DNA of 64,000 nt from Marinilabiliales bacterium (lineage in GTDB: Bacteria > Bacteroidota > Bacteroidia > Bacteroidales > SZUA-534). Of the stretch, positions 1 through 7,454 are shown piece after piece. The notes beneath the pieces were generated by a model that saw nothing but the letters and a program-made list of their open reading frames with translations, was not told the origin of the DNA and did no database searches. The stretch covers positions 1-64,000 of the forward strand of contig DOTG01000003.1 of the NCBI GenBank assembly GCA_003512955.1, written 5' to 3'. The position numbers and the translations under genes were made by a program. Every line of letters starts with the position of its first letter. Position 1 is the stretch's first letter.

Positions 1-93
1 GGCAGAAGCCACCGAAACCACAGCCCCTATCGGTGTTTCAAACCTGAGGAGGGACACAGCGTCAGTTTTGGGTGTTTTTTGTTTTAAAACCAT
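1..93 (-). CDS. Partial N-terminus of an unidentified minus-strand gene
   Basis: On the minus strand an ATG at 93-91 opens a frame that stays open for all 31 codons to the window edge (begins MVLKQKTPKTDAV). An exact TAnnTTTG box, TATTTTTG, lies on the same strand at 104-97, only three bases from the ATG, so a real transcript would be nearly leaderless. There is no signal peptide and I do not recognise the sequence. A run this short could be chance; the promoter-like box is the main support. Confidence 0.3.
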   Translation of the reverse strand, partial: MVLKQKTPKTDAVSLLRFETPIGAVVSVASA

Positions 94-130
94 ATCCAAA
101 AATAACAAAAACAGGAGTGAATGTTTAAAT

Positions 131-156
131 AATAGTTTGTTAAATTTTTATAAGTA
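131..156 (+). repeat. AT-rich 26-mer repeat, copy 1
   Basis: This 26-base AT-rich word (starts AATAGTTTGTTAAA) differs at one base from 12330-12355, and a looser copy lies at 26206-26231. Here it directly abuts the hairpin repeat at 156-273. All three copies are intergenic. The role is unknown; it may be a promoter-proximal or element-end sequence. Confidence 0.55.
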
Positions 157-273
157 CCTTATTTCCGTAAGTCACCGGGTGACTAATTGAATAACAATTG
201 TTTGCCTTCTTTGTGTCAAATTGAGTCATCCCGTGACTTTCAATGGTTTCCCAGATGACTTGAAGATTTTAGG
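156..273 (+). repeat. Dispersed 118-bp hairpin element, copy A
   Basis: This 118-bp block recurs ungapped at 22331-22448 with 8 differences by my count. The 16-base arms at 169-184 and 224-239 form a stem with one mismatch and one G-U pair, around a 39-base loop (185-223) that is identical in both copies. Each arm carries a GTCACCGGGTGAC-like core that is itself nearly palindromic. It contains no ORF and lies between a minus-strand start and the plus-strand gene at 401. It resembles a non-autonomous palindromic repeat (REP or MITE-like). Confidence 0.8.
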
Positions 274-388
274 TTTAAGCAAAAGTAAAGAGATGTTTAC
301 GAAACCATCTGCCTTCCTCAACACCTCCAATTGAAAATAGCATAAAATAATCCTAAATTACCTTTAATCCATAGCTTAGAATAATTGA

Positions 389-396
389 TATATTTG
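389..396 (+). promoter_or_regulatory. Bacteroidota-type -7 box
   Basis: TATATTTG matches the TAnnTTTG -7 consensus of Bacteroidota housekeeping promoters. It ends four bases before the ATG at 401, implying an almost leaderless message or a coincidental match. Confidence 0.35.
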
Positions 397-400
397 TTAC

Positions 401-763
401 ATGAAAATTCATAGGCAGATAATTGGGTTTGTTTTATTGGCTACTGTGCTTACAATGCTGGCTCCAACTGAATTTTCGGACACAAGGAACCAACCGGCAA
501 ATCCCGAAACCGAAAAATGTTTTTTTACAGTTTGTAACGATCATTTGAACAACCAATTTGGCAAAAACGAAAGCATCGGTCACAATTTTAGCCAGATTCC
601 TGCTGTAAACCTGAAAAACAAAGCCCAAAGCTTTAATGGGCAAATTGAGTTAAAAGAATTCTACTTGCATAATAAAATATCAAAATATATTTTCCAATCA
701 CGCAGGACTACCGTTCGGATGGCTCCAGCAAATATCATCTTCCCTTTCGATTATTTCTGGTAA
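401..763 (+). CDS. Small secreted protein of unknown function
   Basis: A 120-residue protein. Residues 1-20 form a typical signal peptide or signal anchor (MKIHRQ, then a hydrophobic stretch), so the rest should be periplasmic or surface exposed. Two cysteines sit close together (near residues 40-45). The C-terminal half is basic and ends in aromatic residues (FPFDYFW). I recognise no domain. The gene stands alone, with a promoter-like box just upstream at 389-396 and 116 bases before the next gene. The overlapping minus-strand frame at 434-643 has no signal or domain and looks like a shadow. It is probably a lineage-specific envelope protein. Confidence 0.6.
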   Translation: MKIHRQIIGFVLLATVLTMLAPTEFSDTRNQPANPETEKCFFTVCNDHLNNQFGKNESIGHNFSQIPAVNLKNKAQSFNGQIELKEFYLHNKISKYIFQSRRTTVRMAPANIIFPFDYFW

Positions 764-879
764 CGGATTCAATACTGATTTTCTAAAGGTTACAAACAGT
801 TCTGTGTTTCTAAATCTGAAACATAGTCCGGTTACGTGCCTCATTTTCACATCACATTTAAAATTTAAAAAATATAAAA

Positions 880-1389
880 ATGGATTCGAATACCATCGTT
901 TGGATTGTACTTTTAGTACTCATGATTCTACCCTTGTATTGGTTGTTCCAATCGGGATCAAAAACTCGTAAAAAATTAACAGCAACATTGGTGCAATTGG
1001 CCAAGGAAAAAAACAGCACCCTAACAAAGCAGGACTATTGCGATAAAACCATTATCGGATTCTGCGATCAAAACCAGTTCTTATTCTATGCCGAAAGTAC
1101 CCAAAAAGGTATTGTTACCAAAATCGTTGACTTGAATCAAATGAAAAGCTGCAAAATTGTTACCACAGATAAGGATGCCATTGCTGCCAATGGAAAACCC
1201 ACTAGGGTAATTGACCGTCTGGAATTAAGTCTGGCTTACATCAACCCGGAAACACCCAATGAATTGTTGGAATTTTACAATACAGCTAACGGTAGTTTTG
1301 CCCTAAGTGGGGAACTCCAATTGATCGAGAAATGGGAACATCTGGTGAATGAAACCATAAAAAAAACTGTCAACGCCAATAACAAATAA
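880..1389 (+). CDS. Single-pass membrane-anchored hypothetical protein
   Basis: A 169-residue protein with one N-terminal transmembrane helix (about residues 6-24, rich in Ile/Val/Leu/Trp) followed by a basic cytoplasmic-type segment (SGSKTRKK) and a soluble domain of about 140 residues. The soluble part alternates short beta-like and helical stretches and resembles PH-like bacterial membrane-anchored domains only loosely; I assign no family. The ATG sits in AT-rich sequence without a Shine-Dalgarno motif. A perfect 15-bp hairpin at 1423-1456 follows the stop and probably ends the transcript, separating this gene from ndh. Confidence 0.65.
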   Translation: MDSNTIVWIVLLVLMILPLYWLFQSGSKTRKKLTATLVQLAKEKNSTLTKQDYCDKTIIGFCDQNQFLFYAESTQKGIVTKIVDLNQMKSCKIVTTDKDAIAANGKPTRVIDRLELSLAYINPETPNELLEFYNTANGSFALSGELQLIEKWEHLVNETIKKTVNANNK

Positions 1390-1422
1390 TAAAGCTTTCT
1401 GTTATTGGAAAGTAATTCATCC

Positions 1423-1456
1423 ACACAAGGTACATTTTGTTAAATGTACCTTGTGT
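1423..1456 (+). terminator. Strong hairpin between the 880-1389 gene and ndh
   Basis: A perfect 15-bp inverted repeat (ACACAAGGTACATTT and its complement) encloses a TGTT loop. Only a weak T stretch follows. It most likely terminates the upstream gene, but it sits 46 bases before the ndh start and could instead fold in the ndh leader. Confidence 0.6.
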
Positions 1457-1502
1457 CATTTTAAAGGTGTTGTTTTTTAAGAAGTTTTTAAATAGCAGAA
1501 AA

Positions 1503-2765
1503 ATGATCAGGAAAAAAGTAGTTGTTATCGGCGGTGGGTTTGCCGGCATACAGTTAATACGGAAATTAGACAAAAAGCTGTTCGATGTTTTACTAATTGA
1601 TAAACACAACCACCACATGTTCCAGCCGCTTTTTTATCAGGTGGCTACTTCGCAGATTGAACCATCTACCATTTCGTTCCCATTACGGAATATTTTTAAA
1701 AGCAAAAAAGATGTACAAATCCGTATGGCCCGTTTTCAGGGTATCGACCGGGAAAAGAAACAGGTGATGACCCACATCGGAAATTTTGAGTATGATTACC
1801 TGGTGTTGGCCCACGGCTGCAAAACCAACTTTTTTGGTAATACGGAACTGGAACAAAATGCCCTCACCCTAAAAACCACCTATGACGCCATCAAAATCAG
1901 GAATCACATCATCCGTGCTTACGAAAAAGCCATTATTGCCCCCGAAGATAAAAAAGACCGCTACAACAACCTGATCATTGTAGGTGCAGGCCCCACCGGA
2001 GTGGAACTGGCCGGTGCTTTTGCCGATATTAAAAGAAAGATTTTACCAAAAGATTATCCGGGGATTGATTTTTCGACCTACAACATTATTTTGGTTGAAG
2101 GCAGTAAAAGTTCGTTAATCAATATGAGCGAAAATGCCCAACAAGCTTCGATGAAATACCTGCAAGGTATGGGTGTAAATGTCATCACTAACGTTGTTTT
2201 GAAAAATTATGATGGACAAACAGCCACACTAAGCAACGGACAGACGATTAAAACAGGTACCGTGATTTGGGCTGCCGGGGTCACAGGGAACCGTACCGAA
2301 GGGTTGCCTGAAACAGCGAAAGGACCCGGGAACCGCATCCGGGTGGATCGGTACAATAAAGTTTCCGGGTGCGATGATATATTTGCCATTGGAGATATTG
2401 CCTTGATGGAAACGCCTAAATACCCCAAAGGGCACCCACAGGTGGCAAATGTAGCAATTAATCAGGCCAAACTGCTGGCCAAAAACCTAAAAGCCTTGGA
2501 AACAGGAAAAGTAATATACGATTTTGAATATGTTGATATGGGTTCTATGGCAACCATTGGCAATTACAAAGCGGTGGTCGATCTTCCGTTCATAAAATTC
2601 AAAGGCTACCCGGCCTGGCTGGTTTGGATGCTGTTACACCTGATGTTGATATTGAGTGTCCGGAACAAACTGATTGTTTTTATCAACTGGGCCTGGAAAT
2701 TCATCACTCAGGACACGTCGTTGCGGTTAATATTGACTCCCGATAAAGATGATATGGCGATGTAA
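1503..2765 (+). CDS. ndh: Type II NADH:quinone oxidoreductase (NDH-2)
   Basis: This is a 420-residue single-subunit, non-proton-pumping NADH dehydrogenase that passes electrons from NADH through FAD to the quinone pool at the inner membrane face. The FAD-binding glycine motif is at residues 9-15 (GGGFAG), a second nucleotide motif (GAGPTGVELAG) at about 161-171 binds NADH, and DDIFAIGD at 291-298 contacts the FAD pyrophosphate. Residues 370-402 are hydrophobic/amphipathic and should anchor the protein to the membrane. I chose the ATG at 1503 because the 22-codon upstream extension runs through the hairpin at 1423-1456 and carries no family sequence. A terminator-like hairpin follows at 2769-2797. 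Confidence 0.93.
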   Translation: MIRKKVVVIGGGFAGIQLIRKLDKKLFDVLLIDKHNHHMFQPLFYQVATSQIEPSTISFPLRNIFKSKKDVQIRMARFQGIDREKKQVMTHIGNFEYDYLVLAHGCKTNFFGNTELEQNALTLKTTYDAIKIRNHIIRAYEKAIIAPEDKKDRYNNLIIVGAGPTGVELAGAFADIKRKILPKDYPGIDFSTYNIILVEGSKSSLINMSENAQQASMKYLQGMGVNVITNVVLKNYDGQTATLSNGQTIKTGTVIWAAGVTGNRTEGLPETAKGPGNRIRVDRYNKVSGCDDIFAIGDIALMETPKYPKGHPQVANVAINQAKLLAKNLKALETGKVIYDFEYVDMGSMATIGNYKAVVDLPFIKFKGYPAWLVWMLLHLMLILSVRNKLIVFINWAWKFITQDTSLRLILTPDKDDMAM

Positions 2766-2768
2766 ATA

Positions 2769-2797
2769 AAAAGGCTGCCCAAGTTGAGTAGCCTTTT
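2769..2797 (+). terminator. Terminator after ndh
   Basis: AAAAGGCT pairs with AGCCTTTT across a 13-base loop starting three bases after the ndh stop; the T-rich right arm fits intrinsic termination. Confidence 0.55.
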
Positions 2798-2905
2798 CTG
2801 TATCTAATTACTTCCAACATTCAATAATGTCAACCGGAAGTTTCTTTATTTTAATTTTTGCGGGAAATAACTATTACAAGTCAAATATAAATCTTTTTGA
2901 TTATC

Positions 2906-2967
2906 GCATTATGCCTTATATTTACGCGTCTGGGGTCACCGGGTGAATTGATGCAAACGCATGTTTG
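2906..2967 (-). repeat. Half copy of the GTCACCGGGTGA element
   Basis: Read on the minus strand, this matches 28384-28440 closely over about 60 bases, including an almost exact 23-base run starting ATGCGTTTGCATCAATTCAC and the GGCATAATGC end. It holds one GTCACCGGGTGAA core (2935-2947), but the partner core expected about 40 bases away is missing, so it looks like a decayed or half element. It lies just beyond the 3' end of the DUF4097-like gene. Confidence 0.6.
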
Positions 2968-2980
2968 ACTTGACTCTATA

Positions 2981-4030
2981 CTAAGGTCTGATATCCACAT
3001 CGCCATATTCACTTTCGATTTTTACTTTGGCGGTTCCTGCTTTTTCGCTGGTTTGCCCGAAAATTTCCATTGAAAAATCATCTTTAATCCGTTGATTTAT
3101 TTTTAACTCCCCGTATTGAATATCGGCATAACTGGTTTTTACTTCTAGTTGGTAATCGGCTTCAGCAGCTAGGCCAATCCGGATGTTGGCATATTTGCTT
3201 ACAATTTCAATGTTTTCAAATCCTGCAGGTACCCTTTTTACTTCCACATCGCCATATTTATTATCTAACTTCAATTTGCCCGATAAGTTTTCTACCTCAA
3301 TATCCGTGTATTTGGCAATAAAAACGATGTTGCTGGCATCCCCAATCTCAACTTCATCGTACCCGGTTTCACCAACAATGGATGAAAACTTACCCAGGCT
3401 GAGTTTTGAATATTTACTGGCCAAGACCAAGGCTTTGCCAGAATTGATTTTCAGTTCGGAATATTTGATAATAAGTTTCCCCCAATTCATCTCATCAATC
3501 TGGGAATGGTCGCAATACCCCAAGTCGATGGTACTTAAAGGTTTGTCGTTACCGTCTAAAATCTTTTTCACATTCAGCGATCCATATTTTACAGCCAGGT
3601 TCGATTTGCCGGTAAGCTCGTCAATGGTGACCCCACCATATTTGTTTTCGAGGTTAATGTTAAGGTACGATGGCATTAAAACCCTGTAATTGATTTCAAA
3701 ATTGGCATTACCCGAATTGATATCGTCCAATTCTGTTTTTGCACTCACCACATCGCCGGTTTTTGAAATGGTTACTTTAATCTTATTCATGATTTTGTCG
3801 GCCTTTTCCTGCGAATTAGCATTGACAATAATCTCGGCATCAATGGTGATTTTGTTTTCCGTGGTATTTTCAATTTTAATGTTCCCAAATTTATTCGAGA
3901 TTTCGAAAAGGGTTGATTTTCCTACCTCGTATTCTTCGTGGAACTTTTTGTTGTACGGTTCCTGTGCAAACGCGAAGGTTGACAGCAATACCAATACAAC
4001 GGTTACTAGTTTATAGCTCGATGCTTTCAT
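2981..4030 (-). CDS. Exported DUF4097-like beta-repeat protein
   Basis: A 349-residue exported protein with a signal peptide ending ...TFAFA before QEPYNK. The mature part consists of short repeated beta segments carrying recurrent KYG/KYS/KYA words (NKYGG, VKYGS, SKYSK, NKYGD, SKYAN), typical of the DUF4097/DUF2807 right-handed beta-helix 'putative adhesin' group. It is the third gene of an ECF sigma, anti-sigma-like, DUF4097 operon, a common Bacteroidota arrangement; such proteins are presumed cell-envelope targets or sensors, but no function is proven. I chose the ATG at 4030, which gives a clean signal peptide and overlaps the upstream gene by 20 bases; an alternative ATG at 4057 adds nine residues. 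Confidence 0.75.
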   Translation of the reverse strand: MKASSYKLVTVVLVLLSTFAFAQEPYNKKFHEEYEVGKSTLFEISNKFGNIKIENTTENKITIDAEIIVNANSQEKADKIMNKIKVTISKTGDVVSAKTELDDINSGNANFEINYRVLMPSYLNINLENKYGGVTIDELTGKSNLAVKYGSLNVKKILDGNDKPLSTIDLGYCDHSQIDEMNWGKLIIKYSELKINSGKALVLASKYSKLSLGKFSSIVGETGYDEVEIGDASNIVFIAKYTDIEVENLSGKLKLDNKYGDVEVKRVPAGFENIEIVSKYANIRIGLAAEADYQLEVKTSYADIQYGELKINQRIKDDFSMEIFGQTSEKAGTAKVKIESEYGDVDIRP

Positions 4031-4556
4031 GGTCTGAAGAGTTTGTTTGTTTAACATTATTTAAATCATTAATGATACGGTTTAAAATAGCCACCTTCAT
4101 CTGGTAGTGTTGAATCATGGCTTGTACAATCCGTGGATCGTTGGGCATTTCCTGGTAATCTTTTTGAATCTTTTTGTACAACTGGTCCATCTCCGCAAGT
4201 TCCTCCATCAGCATTTTTTGCTGTTCGGACCCCATGGTTTGTTGCAGTGTCTCAATTTCCCCAATCTTTTGGTCCACAACCTGGATGTAATATCTCTGAG
4301 CTTCTTTAAACTCCGTGTTTTGTTGAGCTACAGGCATTTTATCCAGAATGAAATGTTCTGTCAGATACAGACCTGAAAGCACCACCAGTATGGTTACCGA
4401 AGCCACTTTTAACAATGTGGGCCACATGAAACTCCGTGGTTTCGTTTGCTGTTGGGCCAACAGTTTTTTCTCAAATCGTTCAAAGTGCCCAACTTCAGGT
4501 TCAGCCGAATCAAACAGATTCCGGTTTGCCTCAATGAGGGTTTTCAGTTCATCCAT
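4011..4556 (-). CDS. Anti-sigma-factor-like single-pass membrane protein
   Basis: A 181-residue protein: a soluble, probably cytoplasmic N-terminus (1-42), one transmembrane helix (about 46-66) and a charged, helical, likely coiled-coil periplasmic part (85-175). This topology and its position directly after an ECF sigma gene, overlapping it by 13 bases, indicate an anti-sigma role: holding the sigma factor at the membrane until an envelope signal arrives. I see no zinc-finger (HxxxCxxC) anti-sigma motif, so it is not a classic ZAS domain, and the assignment rests mainly on context and topology. The start is fixed by the overlap with the sigma gene. Confidence 0.7.
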   Translation of the reverse strand: MDELKTLIEANRNLFDSAEPEVGHFERFEKKLLAQQQTKPRSFMWPTLLKVASVTILVVLSGLYLTEHFILDKMPVAQQNTEFKEAQRYYIQVVDQKIGEIETLQQTMGSEQQKMLMEELAEMDQLYKKIQKDYQEMPNDPRIVQAMIQHYQMKVAILNRIINDLNNVKQTNSSDHESIEL

Positions 4557-5113
4557 ATTCCGGTTTTTTTAGCTTGTAACATATCTTGTAATTTTTTTCG
4601 TGCCCTCGAATAAGTGGTTCTGACATTGGCATTGGTCATTCCCAGTATTTCACTGATTTCGTCATGATCAAAGCCTTCAATCAAATGGAGGGTAATGAGA
4701 ACCCGGTAGCTTTCCGGCAATTCGACAATAACCTGTTTAACCTCGGCCACCTTTTGCGCAACATCATCCAAATACTCTGAATCGTCTTCGTCAATAATGG
4801 AGGTACGGCGATCATCGAGAGGGTCCTGCGCTATTCTTCTTTTTTTTAAATAATCCAAAGAACGGTTTACCACAATCCTTTTTAGCCATGCCCCAAAACT
4901 GACCTCCTCCTTGTAAGTTTGGATGTTTCTGAAAGCCGATAAAAATGCCTCCTGCATGATGTCTTCGGCTTCAAGGCTGTCATTCACCAAACGCTGACAG
5001 GTGTTGTACATGGCTTTGTAATACAATTTATAAATCTCAAATTGTGCTTTGGTGTTACCATTTCGGCAATCATCAATCAACTCCTGGTGAATATTTTTGT
5101 ATTTCTCTCCCAC
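4544..5113 (-). CDS. ECF-type RNA polymerase sigma factor
   Basis: A 189-residue sigma-70-family factor of the extracytoplasmic-function group. The sigma2 region spans about residues 24-92 (LEAEDIMQEAFLSAF, then SFGAWLKRIVVNRSLDYLKKR) and the sigma4 helix-turn-helix about 122-175 (LPESYRVLITLHLIEG, then HDEISEILGMTNANVRTTYS). An acidic linker joins them. It directs RNA polymerase to promoters of its own regulon, which probably includes the two overlapping downstream genes (anti-sigma-like and DUF4097). The ATG at 5113 gives the usual family length. The 142-base gap before the divergent SixA-like gene should hold both promoters. Confidence 0.9.
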   Translation of the reverse strand: MGEKYKNIHQELIDDCRNGNTKAQFEIYKLYYKAMYNTCQRLVNDSLEAEDIMQEAFLSAFRNIQTYKEEVSFGAWLKRIVVNRSLDYLKKRRIAQDPLDDRRTSIIDEDDSEYLDDVAQKVAEVKQVIVELPESYRVLITLHLIEGFDHDEISEILGMTNANVRTTYSRARKKLQDMLQAKKTGIWMN

Positions 5114-5265
5114 TTTTTATGGTTTATCTGTACTAATTACGACACATTCTTCAAATTGCAACAGCCAATGTTTATTTTTCTTGAACTTTTATCTTGTTTT
5201 TAAGAACCTAATCCAGAGACTGCTGTTTAAATCCATTGTTACACCAATTTAGTAAATGCAGCAAG

Positions 5266-5273
5266 TATCTTTG
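5266..5273 (+). promoter_or_regulatory. -7 box for the SixA-like gene
   Basis: TATCTTTG fits TAnnTTTG. It lies downstream of the ATG at 5256 and 24 bases before the GTG at 5298, and so argues that translation begins at the GTG. Confidence 0.45.
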
Positions 5274-5297
5274 TTTAAAGTAAAACAATTTATCCGC

Positions 5298-5783
5298 GTG
5301 AAAACTTTAATACTAATGCGCCACTCCACAGCTGAGCATGGTTCAAGCAATATCGACGATGTCAACCGGAAATTGACCAGGCATGGGGTTCTGGTTGCCC
5401 AAAATCAGGCAGCACGCTTACAAAGTTCGTTAATTCCGTTAGATTTGATTCTGTCCAGTCATGCTGTAAGGGCTATCGAAACAGCTTCCCTAGTAGCCGC
5501 CACCTACTCGTTTGACAAGTCTATCAAACAAGACCCCTTTCTCTACCTTAATTATACCACTCAGGATTTTATTCAATGGCTGATTCAGCAAGCAGGTACA
5601 ACTAAAAGTATTTTGGTAGTTGGCCACAATCCTGAAATTTCCAGTTTGGCACACCGGTTGTCCGATGGAAAAACCGATGCGTTTCAACCAGGTACCATAG
5701 CCATATTGGTGATTGACATCAACGATTGGAAAGATTTGGAGGTGGGAAGAAAGGTAGGGGCGACTTTCTTGCCACCCATGTAA
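5298..5783 (+). CDS. sixA: SixA-like histidine phosphatase
   Basis: A protein of about 161 residues in the histidine-phosphatase (phosphoglycerate mutase) superfamily, closest to SixA, which removes phosphate from phosphohistidine of phosphotransfer proteins. The catalytic RH motif is at residues 8-9 (LILMRHSTAEH); a second conserved arginine lies in SSHAVRAIETAS, and the second catalytic histidine in LVVGHNPEIS. The GTG at 5298 puts RHS close to the N-terminus as in the family; the ATG at 5256 would add 14 atypical residues and precede the -7 box at 5266. The substrate is not known, and other small-molecule phosphatase roles are possible. It converges with the chemoreceptor gene across a shared terminator. 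Confidence 0.8.
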   Translation: MKTLILMRHSTAEHGSSNIDDVNRKLTRHGVLVAQNQAARLQSSLIPLDLILSSHAVRAIETASLVAATYSFDKSIKQDPFLYLNYTTQDFIQWLIQQAGTTKSILVVGHNPEISSLAHRLSDGKTDAFQPGTIAILVIDINDWKDLEVGRKVGATFLPPM

Positions 5784-5820
5784 AAACACCTCCCAGAATA
5801 AATTCCCAAAAGGTGTTTTT
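5782..5820. terminator. Bidirectional terminator
   Basis: AAAAACACCT at 5782-5791 pairs perfectly with AGGTGTTTTT at 5811-5820. It lies between the convergent SixA-like and chemoreceptor genes and has a T tract in both directions. Confidence 0.75.
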
Positions 5821-5837
5821 ACTAACTGCCAAAGTAA

Positions 5838-7397
5838 TTATTCGTCGGTTTTAAAAAATGAAATCAGTTCTTTAAGGTTTTGTGCCTGTGCTGATAATTC
5901 CTCTGAGTTTGCCGCTAGTTCCTCCGATGAAGCTGCATTTTGTTGAGTTACATCGTTTAATTGCTGAATGGCAGTATTGATCTGTTCAGCACCTGAGTTT
6001 TGTTCATTACTTGCCGATGAAATTTCAAGAACCAATTGGTAGGTTTTCTCAATTTCAGGTAACACTGTCTTTAATATATTGCCTGCTTCCTCAGCCAATT
6101 TAAGGCTGTTGGTAGATAAATTTACAATCTCTTCCGCGGAACTGGCACTCATTTCAGCAAGTTTACGCACTTCAGCGGCAACCACGGCAAATCCTTTACC
6201 ATGTTCGCCGGCACGTGCAGCTTCCACAGCGGCATTCAAGGCAAGAATGTTTGTTTGGCGGGCTATTTCATTTATGATATTTATTTTATTGGCAATTTTA
6301 CGGATAGCTTCTAAGCTGTCTTCAGAACGATGGGTAACCTTTTTAATGCCTTCGGAGGCTGATTGGCTTATTTTTTCCGTCTCTTTGGAATTGAGGGCAT
6401 TTTGCATTATGTTCGAAACCATCTGCTCCATGGACGATGAAACCTCTTCGGTAGATGCCGCTTGCTCACCGGCACCCTGACTCAGTTGCTGTGAACTTTC
6501 GTTCATTTGATTGCTGGCATTAAGTATCTCTTCGGAACCTTTACTTATCTGCCCAACCATGAATTTCAGTTTATCCACCATCTGTCGCGTGGCACCCGAT
6601 AAAACCCCTATCTCATCGTTTTGATGAATATTAACTTCAATCATCAAATCCCCATCTGATATCTGTTTCATCTTTTTCGAGATATCAATAATGGGTGCAC
6701 TTAACCGGGAGCCAAAAATGTAGGCCATTATAAAAGTTATGCCCACTATTACCAAAATAATTGCAATCATTATCAGGATGGAGCGATTCAACTCTTGTTG
6801 AACTTTGCTTTTATATTCATTTAGCAACTTATCAATATCATCAATATAGTTTCCGGTTCCCAGTACCCAATTATACGGATCGTACGATAATGAAAAACTT
6901 CGCTTTGGGAGCGGTTTGTCGCTACCCATTTTAGGAAAGTAATAATCGGTGAATCCTCCGCCAGACTTACTTCCGTTAGTTATAATATCTCGGATAAATA
7001 AGTTTCCGTTGCTATCTTTTGAATCTACCCTGCTTTTGCCTTCAACTTCCATCCCAAGCATAACAACATTAATCCCCTCCTTGGTATCGACCCAAAAATA
7101 TCCCTCGGTACCATAATGGAGTTCCCGAATTAAATCAGCTGCTAGTTTTTGTTTTTCTTCATCACCTGCGACATAGTTTCCTCCAACCTTATTCACTGCT
7201 TTAATCAGACTATGGACTGTTTCAACTTGATATTTGGCATTCACATCAAAATCTGTCCGCAAGTTTTTTTCAAGAAGCAGTAAATTTCTTGAATTGGTGT
7301 TTTTAAGCGATGTTATCAATACTATTCCTAATATTATACCTACAAATAGGCTCATCCCAAAGGCCAGGAGAATAATTTTTGTTGTTATCTTTTTCAT
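5838..7397 (-). CDS. Methyl-accepting chemotaxis protein with sCache domain
   Basis: A 519-residue transmembrane chemoreceptor. TM1 covers about residues 9-31 and TM2 about 207-228; between them lies a single-Cache (sCache_2) ligand domain, recognisable from GTEGYFWVDTKEG and SYDPYNWVLGTGNYIDDID. A HAMP linker (about 228-280) leads to a long coiled-coil signalling domain whose CheA/CheW-contacting tip is intact (EIARQTNILALNAAVEAARA, 377-396). sCache_2 receptors often bind small organic acids, but the ligand here is unknown. No CheA, CheW, CheY, CheB or CheR gene lies nearby, so it is an orphan receptor. It converges with the SixA-like gene; the next minus-strand gene upstream is the outer-membrane barrel. 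Confidence 0.92.
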   Translation of the reverse strand: MKKITTKIILLAFGMSLFVGIILGIVLITSLKNTNSRNLLLLEKNLRTDFDVNAKYQVETVHSLIKAVNKVGGNYVAGDEEKQKLAADLIRELHYGTEGYFWVDTKEGINVVMLGMEVEGKSRVDSKDSNGNLFIRDIITNGSKSGGGFTDYYFPKMGSDKPLPKRSFSLSYDPYNWVLGTGNYIDDIDKLLNEYKSKVQQELNRSILIMIAIILVIVGITFIMAYIFGSRLSAPIIDISKKMKQISDGDLMIEVNIHQNDEIGVLSGATRQMVDKLKFMVGQISKGSEEILNASNQMNESSQQLSQGAGEQAASTEEVSSSMEQMVSNIMQNALNSKETEKISQSASEGIKKVTHRSEDSLEAIRKIANKINIINEIARQTNILALNAAVEAARAGEHGKGFAVVAAEVRKLAEMSASSAEEIVNLSTNSLKLAEEAGNILKTVLPEIEKTYQLVLEISSASNEQNSGAEQINTAIQQLNDVTQQNAASSEELAANSEELSAQAQNLKELISFFKTDE

Positions 7398-7454
7398 TTT
7401 GCAGCGTATTAAAAATGGTTGAATTATTATAAACTAATTATCCCAGTGCCTTTG

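Noticed and set aside
1437..1502. Longer N-terminus for ndh
   Set aside because: The extra 22 codons run through the 15-bp hairpin and precede the normal GGGFAG start of NDH-2.
3183..3689. 168-codon plus-strand ORF antisense to the DUF4097-like gene
   Set aside because: The real gene has signal peptide and repeats; this frame has neither.
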